From assembly GCA_964503595.1 (NCBI GenBank), contig CAZDAM010000002.1:1-64000 (forward strand): 64,000 nt of DNA, in the 5' to 3' direction. Origin of the DNA: CAZDAM01 sp964503595. GTDB taxonomy: Bacteria > Muiribacteriota > UBA6191. Under the pieces are notes generated by a model. The model worked only from the letters and a program-made list of their open reading frames with translations, did not search any database and was not told the origin of the DNA. Positions within the stretch are counted from its first letter, which is position 1; every line of letters begins with the position of its first letter. Below, in pieces: positions 10,309 to 18,670 of this stretch. The position numbers and the translations under genes are program-made.

Positions 10309-12011
10309 GCCTGAATCTTCATCTCAAACTTCTTTACCCTCTGCTCCTGACTTTATTTACGGCTGGTTATTTCGCCGGACATCGCTTTGATCTGAATCCT
10401 CTAAGCCCGGGCAATTACCAGAACTGTGAGCTGGTGCAGAAGAAAGGACAGATTTATCTCAGCGCCCAGAAAGGGAGAATCTGTTTTTTTGACTGGAAAC
10501 TCTACTACCCATCTCAGGACATCCCTAAGCAGGTAGATCTCAAAATCAGTGGCCAGGGTTCCCTTAAAATTCAGACCCGTCATGAATCCCACCTGATTCC
10601 TCTTCCTGCCGTTCTTAAACTGACCAATACCAAAAACCCCCTGACTCTCAAGTTTGAGATTCCGGACTCCACCTATCTTGAGGCTTTTCAGGAATCCCCC
10701 CACTCCCTGCCCTTTGAGAAAGTCCAGGGCCAGTTTCTGCCCCGCGAATGGAACCCCAAGACCCAGACTCTTTCCTCATCAGCCGTGATCGGGGTCAATC
10801 TGGAAGCGGAGTACCTGTTGAACGATCTGAAAGAAGAGGATTGGCGCCAGCTGTTTGACCAGATCAAAAAAGACGGCTTTCACTCCGTTCGCCTGCACAA
10901 GTTTTTCCGGGTTTTTCTAAAAAATCCAGACTCCCTCCGTCCCAAGCTTCAGGGAATCCTTAAGGAAATCTCCCACTTCGGGCTCAGCCTTTACATGGAT
11001 GGAATCAGCTTCCCTGAAACCCCAAATCAAGCCCTTGGATGGGTCTGGGAAATCTTCCTTCAGGAAGACCTCAAGGCCCGACTCTGGGACTGGCTTCACT
11101 TCTTGAGTGAACTGAAGCTGGGAGATCCACCATTCTTCACTTCCAGAAACCTCAAATGGTTTGGAGTTCTGAATGAAAACAGTCTGTTTGCTCCAGCCCC
11201 AAGTACAAATGCAAATCTTGAATTCTTAAGACTCTGGCTCAAACGCCGCGAGGAAAAAAGTGCGGTTTTATCCTTAAGCGGTTTCAAAGCCCAGCTCATG
11301 CTCGAATTTGGCCTTGAAGCCTATTCCCACCTCAAGGCATATGGCTATGAAGAACGGGTTTTTCTGAACAACAGCATGCTTGGCGGGGAAGATGCCCAGG
11401 TCTCCCGTTTCTTATCCTATGGAGAAACTGACCGCCATTTTTATCTGGATTATCCCGCCTTTCATTCCGGCTTCAAGCGCATCAGGAATCTCAATCCGGT
11501 TGAACGCTACCAGATCCTCAAGTCCCTGTTTCTTTCCATGGGCTCCAGCAAGGGAATCTGGCTTTCCGAGGTCAACCTGCCCTGGCCCAATCAATACCAG
11601 CACCAGCTTCTGCCCCTGCTTTTGGCCCTTCATCAGACAACTCCCATCAAAGGACTCTGGTTTTATGACTACCGCTTAAGAAGCAGGGATTTCCACAAAG
11701 GTGGAATCTTCGGAGTCCAGAGATTTTCTTCCATCATTAACCCTCTGCCACTCTTTTCAGAACTCCTGAACCAGGGCATGTCCATCAAGGAGCATGAAGG
11801 ATATATTAAGCTTGAATCCCCCAATGCCCGTGTCCTCTTCGGAATGACCCCAAAAGCCAGAAAGCTCGGTCTTCTTTCCATCACAGAATGGCATACAAGA
11901 AATCAGTCCCTGTGCTTCAGTTTTGAGAAAGCCCAGGGTGACAGGTTTGATGTTCAGGGAAATCTACAGTTTCATTCAGGAAAGACCCCTGTTCACATTC
12001 CGTGTGACTGA
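10305..12011 (+). CDS. Membrane-anchored glycosidase-like TIM-barrel protein
   Basis: 568 aa beginning with a hydrophobic anchor or signal (about 3-22). The central part looks like a clan GH-A (beta/alpha)8 hydrolase: IKKDGFHSVRLH resembles the beta-2 strand of cellulase-type enzymes, WFGVLNENS could hold the acid/base Glu after Asn, and GIWLSEVNLPW could hold the nucleophile Glu. This is inference from motif placement. GTG 10305 overlaps the preceding stop (GTGA). Likely acts outside the cytoplasm on a polysaccharide; substrate unknown. Confidence 0.5.
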   Translation: MSLNLHLKLLYPLLLTLFTAGYFAGHRFDLNPLSPGNYQNCELVQKKGQIYLSAQKGRICFFDWKLYYPSQDIPKQVDLKISGQGSLKIQTRHESHLIPLPAVLKLTNTKNPLTLKFEIPDSTYLEAFQESPHSLPFEKVQGQFLPREWNPKTQTLSSSAVIGVNLEAEYLLNDLKEEDWRQLFDQIKKDGFHSVRLHKFFRVFLKNPDSLRPKLQGILKEISHFGLSLYMDGISFPETPNQALGWVWEIFLQEDLKARLWDWLHFLSELKLGDPPFFTSRNLKWFGVLNENSLFAPAPSTNANLEFLRLWLKRREEKSAVLSLSGFKAQLMLEFGLEAYSHLKAYGYEERVFLNNSMLGGEDAQVSRFLSYGETDRHFYLDYPAFHSGFKRIRNLNPVERYQILKSLFLSMGSSKGIWLSEVNLPWPNQYQHQLLPLLLALHQTTPIKGLWFYDYRLRSRDFHKGGIFGVQRFSSIINPLPLFSELLNQGMSIKEHEGYIKLESPNARVLFGMTPKARKLGLLSITEWHTRNQSLCFSFEKAQGDRFDVQGNLQFHSGKTPVHIPCD

Positions 12012-12021
12012 TTCACCATCC

Positions 12022-12051
12022 TTGACTTCATCTTCCGAGTGGATCTATTCT
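12022..12051 (+). promoter_or_regulatory. Candidate promoter for the fur-feoA fusion and feoB
   Basis: TTGACT (12022-12027) and TATTCT (12046-12051) with an 18-base spacer. Predicted start of transcription near 12058, directly before the 17-bp palindrome. Confidence 0.5.
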
Positions 12052-12064
12052 GCGCCGCCTGATA

Positions 12065-12081
12065 TTGAAAACCATTTTCAA
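12065..12081 (+). promoter_or_regulatory. 17-bp palindromic operator candidate
   Basis: Perfect inverted repeat TTGAAAA-CCA-TTTTCAA, 7+3+7. It lies between the predicted transcription start and ATG 12083 of the fur-feoA gene, where a repressor would block initiation. AT-rich 7-bp arms recall Fur-family boxes, though the sequence is not the classical Fur box. Autoregulation by the encoded Fur-like domain is the obvious hypothesis. Confidence 0.5.
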
Positions 12082-12082
12082 A

Positions 12083-13066
12083 ATGTGCGCAGAAGTATTA
12101 TTTCCAAATCTAGAAAAAGCCGATCGTCGCCTCCTGGAGCAGTTCATGGAACTCCTCACTCAAAGCGGCCACTCTCTGACTGAAACCCAGCTCACCATTG
12201 CCAAATCTCTTTTGAGACTGAAGCACCATACCGAGATTGCTCTGGCCCTTCAGGCAGTTGAGCAGAATACCCAGGCATCTCAGCAGGAAGTCGAAACCGT
12301 TCTTAAGATTCTGAAGGAATACGGAATTCTGGAAGTCAAATCTGTCGAAGGCCGCCAGACGATTGAACACAACCATCCGGATCGCAGACATTTTCATATG
12401 GTCTGCCTGAAAACCGGGCAGATCGAAGAATTCACCTCAGAAATTCTGGAAGAAGTCCTGCATGAAACTGGTGCCCGCCACGGGTTTGTTCCGGTTTTCT
12501 CGGATATCGTCCTCTACGGGATCAAGGATGAAATCATCCAGTCCGGACAAACCGGCTTCTCCCTGGTTCAGGCTGTCCAGAATCAGGGAGTTCAGATTCT
12601 GAGTTTTCCTGATGATGAACCTGAATTTCTTGAAAACGCAGCTAAAATCGGCCTTCAGGCCGGCTCTCATCTGGAAGTTCTGCATCAGGTGGAATCCACG
12701 GGAGAAATCCTTTGCCGCTTTCAGACTCACCGACTGGTGATTCCGAAAAAAAAGGCCGAAAAAATCCTGATTCGGGCATTGAATGCCGAAGAAACCCGAA
12801 CCCTTCGAACCTCTTTGAAGGAAGTGGAAAAAGTCTGGCCCAGCCTTGAAGATCTGAAAAACGGAGAAGAGGCCCGCATTGTCAGAATCCGTCCAGGCTC
12901 CCCCATTCAACGACGCCTGATGGAAATGGGGTTTGTTGCTGGAGCCAGCATCAAACGCTTAAGAATCGCTCCTTTGGGAGATCCGATTGAATTCAGCCTC
13001 AGGGGAGCTCATGTCAGCCTCAGACGAGTTGAAGCCCGCGATGTATTTGTGGAGCGCCAAGCATGA
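12083..13066 (+). CDS. Fur-family regulator fused to FeoA domain(s)
   Basis: 327 aa joining three parts. Residues about 10-150 resemble Fur: winged helix (VLKILKEYGILEVKSVEG) then HNHPDRRHFHMVC (97-108) and a VLYGI strand; the CxxC structural zinc pairs of classical Fur are absent. Residues about 175-245 look like a first SH3/FeoA-type domain (LQAGSHLEVLHQV). Residues 254-327 are a clear FeoA domain (PIQRRLMEMGFVAGASI, HVSLRRVEARDVFVE). It overlaps feoB by 4 bases, so it is FeoB's FeoA partner as well as a likely iron sensor. The frame opens with TTG 12065, but that codon lies inside the palindrome; ATG 12083 is preferred. Neither has an obvious Shine-Dalgarno. Confidence 0.8.
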   Translation: MCAEVLFPNLEKADRRLLEQFMELLTQSGHSLTETQLTIAKSLLRLKHHTEIALALQAVEQNTQASQQEVETVLKILKEYGILEVKSVEGRQTIEHNHPDRRHFHMVCLKTGQIEEFTSEILEEVLHETGARHGFVPVFSDIVLYGIKDEIIQSGQTGFSLVQAVQNQGVQILSFPDDEPEFLENAAKIGLQAGSHLEVLHQVESTGEILCRFQTHRLVIPKKKAEKILIRALNAEETRTLRTSLKEVEKVWPSLEDLKNGEEARIVRIRPGSPIQRRLMEMGFVAGASIKRLRIAPLGDPIEFSLRGAHVSLRRVEARDVFVERQA

Positions 13067-15459
13067 ATGTCCAGCACGAAATCGTCCTCGCCGGAAACCC
13101 CAACTGTGGCAAAACCTCTGTTTTCAACCTGCTTTGCAAGACCCATCAGAAAGTCGGCAACTATCCCGGCGTCACAGTGGAAAAGAAAACCGGTCTGATC
13201 TTTTTGGATCAGGCAGTGATTCGGGTAACGGATCTTCCCGGTACCTACTCCATCCAGCCCTCCTCCCTGGAGGAAAAAGTGGCCCGGCGCTGGCTGATGG
13301 ACACTTCCCCCCGCCTGATTGTCAATATTGTGGATGGCACCAATCTTGAGCGAGGCCTTTATCTGACCCTCCAGCTCATGGAGCTTGGCAGGCCCCAGAT
13401 TCTTGTCATCAACATGGCCGATGAGATGGAACGCTCGGGAATTGAGCTTGATACCGCGGCTCTTCAGGAAGAACTCAGAATCCCTGTTATCCTGACGGCT
13501 GCCGCCCGTAAGGAAAGCCGGGAACCTCTTCTGAATTTCATCCTGCCCCATCTGAATCAGGAACCCCAGCTTCCGGATTTCCCAACCGAACTGAACCCCA
13601 CCATGCGGGAATCCATCCAGGAAATCCTGGAGGAAGCTCCGAAGAGTCTCATTTTGGAATGGAAAGTACGTCCTGAGTGGGTAGCCCTGAGCCTGCTTGA
13701 AAATGACGCCTCACTAATGGAACGCTTTGAAGGCCTTGGCCACACAAATCTCCTGGAATCAGCCAGAAACAAGGCCAGTCGTATCCACGCCTTCTATGAT
13801 GAAAGCCCGATGGTGCTGGCAACCGAAGCCCGCCATCGTCTTGCCCAGTCCCTGACCAGCCGCCATCAGAAAATCACCCAGATCAAAGCCGATTTCAGAG
13901 AAACTCTCGACACCCTGCTTCTGTCGCGAATTTTCGGCCTTCCAATCTTCTTGGGCATTGTCTATCTGACCTTCCAGCTGGTCTTTACTGTGGGCTCCTA
14001 TCCGATGGACTGGATTGATGCTCTCTTTGGCTTTCTTGGCGAAGAAGTTGCCCGGTTCTGGCCCAAGGCCTCGGATTCTTCCCTGAGATCCCTGATTCTG
14101 GATGGCATCATCGGCGGGGTTGGGGGAGTCATCATCTTTCTTCCCAATATTGTCCTTCTTTTTACCGCGATTGCCTTTCTTGAGGGAACCGGCTATATGG
14201 CCCGCGCCGCTTTTCTGATGGATCGCCTGATGCGTGGTTTTGGCCTTCACGGAAAAAGCTTCATGCCTCTTGCTTCCGGCCTGGGCTGTACCGTTCCTTC
14301 CATCATGGCGACCCGGATTCTGGAAAACCGCTCCGATCGGATGATCACCCTCTTCATGCTTCCCATGGTGAGCTGCTCGGCCCGCCTTCCCATCTATGGA
14401 CTCCTGATCCCCGTTTTCTTCCCCCTTCAGTACCGGGGAGCCGTCCTGATGGCCGTCTATCTGGCAGGATTCTTCATCCTGATTGCCGGAGCCTGGGTTC
14501 TAAGACTGACCCATTTCAAATCCGAGGCCTCCTCCTTCATGCTCGAACTGCCCCCTCTAAGAATGCCCACAATGGGATTTGTTGTTGCCGAAATGTGGCA
14601 CCGTTCAAGCATCTATCTGAGGAAGGCCGGCACCATCATTTTAGCCTGCTCCCTGATCCTCTGGGCCATGTCCCGCTGGCCCCGTCTGCCTGAAGAGCAT
14701 CTGGGAACTCCCCCTGCCTTCACCTTCTCGGAGAATGCCAGAATCCATAAACTCGAAGAACTCTGGCTCAACACTCATGCCATCAGCCAGGACTTCTGGG
14801 ATTTTGCTCCAGAATACAAGAAGGCAGAGAAAGGCCTATTGAGTCAGGCCCAAACTCTTGGGATCACTCAGACCATAACTCTGGCCAGTCTGGAAGAGTT
14901 TCTGGCAGAGCTTCCTGAGATTCAGGAAAAAGTCGCATACCACACCGAAGCTGTGACCGATTTTGAAAACCACCGGACCACCGAAGAACTCGCCCATAGT
15001 CTGGCAGGCCGGATTGGGAAGTTTGTCGAACCCGTTTTCACCCCGGTGGGATTTGACTGGAAGATCTCCACCGCCCTGATAGGCGCCATTGCCGCCAAGG
15101 AAGTCTTTGTCACTCAGTTTGGGATTATCTACGAACTGGGCTCAGAAATTGATCTGGATGCAGAATCCGACATGGAGAGAGAAAACGACGGTACCCGTCT
15201 GGGGCAGGCTCTTTTAAGAGACACTTACCCCGAAGACCACCAAAGAGCCGGACAGAAGGTTTTCCATCCCCTGGTCGCTGTCAGCCTGATGATTTTCTGT
15301 CTGGTTTCCTCCCCCTGTATGGCAACCATTGCCGTCACCATCCGCGAAACAGGAAGCTGGCTCTGGGGATTCTGGCAGTTCTTCGGCTTTACCTTTCTGG
15401 CCTGGATCCTCGCTCTGATCATCTACCAGGGAGGAATGGCCTTGGGGTTTGGGCCTTGA
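13063..15459 (+). CDS. feoB: Ferrous iron transporter FeoB
   Basis: Inner-membrane Fe(II) transporter with a cytoplasmic G domain. G1 GNPNCGKTS (11-19), switch NYPGVTVE, G3 DLPG (57-60) and G4 NMAD (117-120) are intact. The membrane part has both Gate motifs: GLGCTVPSIMATR with MVSCSARLPIY, and SSPCMATIAVTIRE near the C-terminus, with about 8-10 helices. 798 aa is a normal length. A roughly 110-residue hydrophilic insertion sits between membrane helices before the second Gate. Translationally coupled to the Fur-FeoA gene by ATGA overlap; expression probably rises under iron limitation. Confidence 0.96.
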   Translation: MNVQHEIVLAGNPNCGKTSVFNLLCKTHQKVGNYPGVTVEKKTGLIFLDQAVIRVTDLPGTYSIQPSSLEEKVARRWLMDTSPRLIVNIVDGTNLERGLYLTLQLMELGRPQILVINMADEMERSGIELDTAALQEELRIPVILTAAARKESREPLLNFILPHLNQEPQLPDFPTELNPTMRESIQEILEEAPKSLILEWKVRPEWVALSLLENDASLMERFEGLGHTNLLESARNKASRIHAFYDESPMVLATEARHRLAQSLTSRHQKITQIKADFRETLDTLLLSRIFGLPIFLGIVYLTFQLVFTVGSYPMDWIDALFGFLGEEVARFWPKASDSSLRSLILDGIIGGVGGVIIFLPNIVLLFTAIAFLEGTGYMARAAFLMDRLMRGFGLHGKSFMPLASGLGCTVPSIMATRILENRSDRMITLFMLPMVSCSARLPIYGLLIPVFFPLQYRGAVLMAVYLAGFFILIAGAWVLRLTHFKSEASSFMLELPPLRMPTMGFVVAEMWHRSSIYLRKAGTIILACSLILWAMSRWPRLPEEHLGTPPAFTFSENARIHKLEELWLNTHAISQDFWDFAPEYKKAEKGLLSQAQTLGITQTITLASLEEFLAELPEIQEKVAYHTEAVTDFENHRTTEELAHSLAGRIGKFVEPVFTPVGFDWKISTALIGAIAAKEVFVTQFGIIYELGSEIDLDAESDMERENDGTRLGQALLRDTYPEDHQRAGQKVFHPLVAVSLMIFCLVSSPCMATIAVTIRETGSWLWGFWQFFGFTFLAWILALIIYQGGMALGFGP

Positions 15460-15638
15460 TACAGCGTGAGCTTCCCGCACAGGTTTCACAGCCTGGGACT
15501 GTTCTGGTTCTTCGATCCGCCCTGTGACAGATAGAGCAGACTTTTCAGCTCGGCTTGTGACGGACGGAGGCAGAGAGCCCATGGGCTCTGCAATTATGTC
15601 TACTACACTTCCAAAGCACTGGATTGAAGTTACACAAT

Positions 15639-15655
15639 TTGCGGAAGTTGCGGAA
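15639..15655 (+). promoter_or_regulatory. Direct repeat TTGCGGAA x2 upstream of phd-doc
   Basis: TTGCGGAA occurs at 15639-15646 and 15648-15655, a 9-base period, 33 bases before the antitoxin start. It is the natural place for an antitoxin operator. The rest of the 228-base gap after feoB holds only a 16-bp palindrome (15574-15589) and no gene. Confidence 0.4.
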
Positions 15656-15687
15656 TTTGTGCACAATAGATGGACAGGAGATGAACT

Positions 15688-15942
15688 ATGGCTATTGTCA
15701 GCGCATCCGAATTTCAGAAGAACTTTGGGCATTTTAAGGAATTGGCTCAGAGAGAACCCATTTGCATCACCAGCAATGGCCGGGAAAGTGTCGTACTGCT
15801 TTCAGCTGCTGAATACAAGGAATTTCAGGAATATATGAAATCCCGTTATGCCTATAATGGTAACGTCAACGATGCCTTCAAGTCCGATGTCGATGCGTTC
15901 ATGAACACGCATGGCGAAGTACTTGACGAGCTCGCTAAATGA
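15688..15942 (+). CDS. phd: Phd/YefM-type antitoxin
   Basis: 84 aa. The N-terminus (SASEFQKNFGHFKELAQ, ICITSNGRESVVLLSAAEY) is the standard Phd/YefM DNA-binding fold; the C-terminal third is the likely toxin-neutralising tail. AGGAG lies 7 bases before ATG 15688. Its stop overlaps the toxin start by 4 bases, the normal order for this family. Expected to repress its own operon, possibly through the TTGCGGAA repeats upstream. Confidence 0.9.
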   Translation: MAIVSASEFQKNFGHFKELAQREPICITSNGRESVVLLSAAEYKEFQEYMKSRYAYNGNVNDAFKSDVDAFMNTHGEVLDELAK

Positions 15943-16337
15943 CCTCAGCTCCCGAACCTAAGTGGATTAGCAAAGCCCAGACGCTCTATATTCATGAGCA
16001 GTCGATTGCACGGCATGGCGGCCGCTTAGGGACACGCAATGAAGGGCTGCTTGAATCGGCTCTCGCCCGCGCCGAGAACTTCCATGCCTATGGGGAAACC
16101 GGTCTTTGCAAATTGGCAGCGGTTTATGCCGTGGGCATCGCCCGCAATCATACGTTCATTGATGGCAACAAGCGCACCGCCTATGCGGTGGCAGGTCTAT
16201 TCTTGTATCTGAATGGGCTGTTGCTGACAATTCCAGAAGTGGCGGCACAAATCAAATTGTTTGAAGATGTCGCTTCCGGGAAAGTTCCGGCGGAAGAACT
16301 GTCGGAGTTCTACCGCAAGAACACCACACCGAGATAG
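15939..16337 (+). CDS. doc: Doc-type toxin (Fic fold)
   Basis: 132 aa with the Doc motif HTFIDGNKR at residues 71-79; Doc proteins have GNKR instead of the GNGR of AMP-transferring Fic enzymes and are known to phosphorylate EF-Tu and stop translation. N-terminal EPKWISKAQTLYIHEQSIARHGG and the helical C-terminus fit the family. ATGA overlap with the antitoxin. The pair sits between unrelated operons, consistent with a horizontally acquired module; it appears intact. Confidence 0.92.
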   Translation: MTSAPEPKWISKAQTLYIHEQSIARHGGRLGTRNEGLLESALARAENFHAYGETGLCKLAAVYAVGIARNHTFIDGNKRTAYAVAGLFLYLNGLLLTIPEVAAQIKLFEDVASGKVPAEELSEFYRKNTTPR

Positions 16338-16387
16338 CGGGAGCCCTAAAAAAAACGGGATTGATTCTGTAAAAGAAGAGATGAAGT

Positions 16388-18634
16388 TCACTCAACCTGT
16401 GAAGCGACCATACCATCCGGCAGAACCTTGAGGTGACAGACCACACCGTTCTCAGTTGGACTGACAAGCTTCTTTACCTGAAGCTTCTGTCCCTGAGGAA
16501 CTTCAGCAAGCAGGTGAACCTGGGCCTCACCATCGGTATTCGTGCGCAGACGATGACGTTTGGGATCACGGCTCATTCCTTCCAGAATCCTTACTCCCCA
16601 GGGAACCTCGGAAAGATCCAGTTCAAACTGGACCAGAGTGTCGGAATACGGCACCCGATCCTGGTCAAGAAGGGTCAGGGTAATCGGAATCAGGGATTTA
16701 TCATCCTGCAGACGATGGGCCACAAGCTCTGGATAAGCCAGACCTCCCTGCACTCCCGCAACATAGTTCTCAAACTGCCCGGCCGGATGCATCAGTAACG
16801 GCATACCGGTTTCCCGTGGTCCGGAAGGCCGACTTTTGGGCTCAACCGGGCCGGGATATTCGCCCATATACTCAATCACCATTTCCTGGTGTTCCTGAAA
16901 ATCTCTGGGCTGAAACGGAAACTGCACGGCCTCTTTGGTGACATGCACAGCGTGCATGGTTTCTCCATCTATTCCGGCATTCAGCTCTTCATGCTTACGG
17001 GGAACCGCGAGGCGACCCAGAAACTCTTTGGAAGAAACCGATTCCACAACGGGAGTTTTCTGGGTTTGATCCGGAACCCTGGAAGCTTTCAGCACAACTC
17101 CGGATTTCACGGGTTCGAGGGATTTCAGAAAGCCTTCAAATTCCTGCTTAGTCGGTTTATGGGTATCCAGGCGAATATCATTCAGCCATTTATTCATCCC
17201 AAGAATCGGTTTCAAGGCCCCTTTGGGCTCCATCACGACCCGTTTCTTCTCCCGCGCTCTCTCCTGGTCATCGATCTGGGTCATAAGATGGGCAACGGTC
17301 TGGCGGGATTGAGCCGGATTCGGTTCATCCACCTTGGGATGCTGACGGATCGCCTGGACGTTTTCCACGTCCTTTTCACTCAGATCTTCCACATTCTGCA
17401 AAAACCTGCGGAAATCCTGATTCAAACGATCCTCATCCCAGTCAGTTTCTCCATCCATTCCGGCATTCAGCTCTTCATGCTTGTGGGGAACCGCGAGGCG
17501 AACCAGAAACTCTTCGGAGGAAACCGATTCCACCACGGGAGTTTTCAGGGTGCGGGCCGGAACCCTGGAAGCCTTCAGCACAATTTCGGATTTTATGGGT
17601 TCAAGCGATTTCAAAAAGCCTTCAAATTCCTGCTTAGCCGGTTTGTGGGCATCCAGGCGAATGTCATTCAGCCATTTGTTCATCCCAAAAATCGGTTTCA
17701 AAGCCCCTTTGGACTCCATCACAACCCGTGTCTTCTCCCGCACTCTCTCCTGATCATCGATCTGGGTCATAAGGTGGGCAAAAGTCTGGCGGGATTGAGC
17801 CAGATTCGGTTCATCCACCTTGGGATGCTGGCTGATCACCCGGACGTTTTCCATGGCCTTTTCATTCAGACCCTCCACATTCTGCAAAAACCTTCGGAAA
17901 TTCTGATCCGAACGATCCTCATTCCAGTCAAAGGTCGGATCCTTGGCCTGGGCTTTCACCAGCTGCTGGTGAAACTCATCCAGACTCTGACGTCCCAGAG
18001 TCGGAATCGTCTGGATTTCCGGCTTGTCCGTAGATTTCAGGCTGGCATCCAGACTCTGCATAAAACCGGTGAACTGACCATCTTCACGAAGGGCGGCATC
18101 CCGAAGACCCAGAAGGTGTCCCCCCCGATCGATTGCCTGGGCAAGACTCTTCTGATCCTCTTCCAGGCGATAACGGGGATCTCCCGGATTGATGAATGTT
18201 GAAAAATGGGGCATGGCCCCCTCGCCCTCCATCGTCTCCAGAACCTGGGGAAGATGAATTTCCTTCACCAGAGAGGCATTCTGCTCCATGACCTTCAATC
18301 GATCATCAAGGGCAATCATGAATTCCTTGAGCTGGGGAACTTTGATGAAAGTCAGACGCAAACGCCTTAAATCCTGAAGACGGCTCTCCATGTCATCCAG
18401 ACGAACCTTGAGTCTTTCCTTGACCCTGGCCTTGCGCATGGCCGTGGAAGAGGCATTCAGGACCTGATCCATTTCAAGGACTTCGGTATGAAGGCCCTCG
18501 ACAATGCCTGTCATCTGGTTCAGAGTCGCCTTGATCCGGTCATTTTCCTCAGGCGTGAAGACAGCCTTAGTCCATCCGAAAGACGAAAGTCCCCAGAAAA
18601 TTCCAAAGCAAAGCAGCCGTTTGATCTGTTTCAT
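16388..18634 (-). CDS. Large secreted helical protein with internal duplication
   Basis: 748 aa with a signal peptide (MKQIKRLLCFGIFWGLSSFGWTKA cut to its hydrophobic core 5-20). Residues about 25-230 are charged and helical, probably coiled coil. Residues about 235-558 consist of two near-identical 162-residue copies (start DWNEDR and DWDEDR, end NAGMDGET and NAGIDGET). The C-terminal 90 residues (PITLTLLDQDRVPYSD, TNTDGEAQVHLLAEV) resemble a bacterial Ig-like (Big-1 type) domain. Probably periplasmic or surface-exposed. No family recognised. Divergent from folC with only 36 bases between. Confidence 0.65.
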   Translation of the reverse strand: MKQIKRLLCFGIFWGLSSFGWTKAVFTPEENDRIKATLNQMTGIVEGLHTEVLEMDQVLNASSTAMRKARVKERLKVRLDDMESRLQDLRRLRLTFIKVPQLKEFMIALDDRLKVMEQNASLVKEIHLPQVLETMEGEGAMPHFSTFINPGDPRYRLEEDQKSLAQAIDRGGHLLGLRDAALREDGQFTGFMQSLDASLKSTDKPEIQTIPTLGRQSLDEFHQQLVKAQAKDPTFDWNEDRSDQNFRRFLQNVEGLNEKAMENVRVISQHPKVDEPNLAQSRQTFAHLMTQIDDQERVREKTRVVMESKGALKPIFGMNKWLNDIRLDAHKPAKQEFEGFLKSLEPIKSEIVLKASRVPARTLKTPVVESVSSEEFLVRLAVPHKHEELNAGMDGETDWDEDRLNQDFRRFLQNVEDLSEKDVENVQAIRQHPKVDEPNPAQSRQTVAHLMTQIDDQERAREKKRVVMEPKGALKPILGMNKWLNDIRLDTHKPTKQEFEGFLKSLEPVKSGVVLKASRVPDQTQKTPVVESVSSKEFLGRLAVPRKHEELNAGIDGETMHAVHVTKEAVQFPFQPRDFQEHQEMVIEYMGEYPGPVEPKSRPSGPRETGMPLLMHPAGQFENYVAGVQGGLAYPELVAHRLQDDKSLIPITLTLLDQDRVPYSDTLVQFELDLSEVPWGVRILEGMSRDPKRHRLRTNTDGEAQVHLLAEVPQGQKLQVKKLVSPTENGVVCHLKVLPDGMVASQVE
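16961..17446 (-). repeat. 486-bp tandem repeat, copy 2 (protein order)
   Basis: Aligns with 17447-17932 at an exact offset of 486 bases without visible indels. It encodes the second 162-residue unit of the secreted protein. Differences are scattered single substitutions (for example tctattccgg against tccattccgg). Confidence 0.85.
17447..17932 (-). repeat. 486-bp tandem repeat, copy 1 (protein order)
   Basis: First of the two direct, in-frame copies. High similarity along the whole unit indicates a fairly recent duplication or ongoing gene conversion. Confidence 0.85.
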
Positions 18635-18670
18635 CCTGATTCGTTATCGTATGCTCCGCCTCTCCAATTT

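Noticed and set aside
15574..15589. 16-bp palindrome AGAGCCCATGGGCTCT after feoB
   Set aside because: No T tract and no nearby start for an operator; too little to assign.
16889..18202. 437-codon plus-strand frame inside the secreted-protein gene
   Set aside because: It mirrors the duplicated gene; its own repeats are simply the reverse complement.
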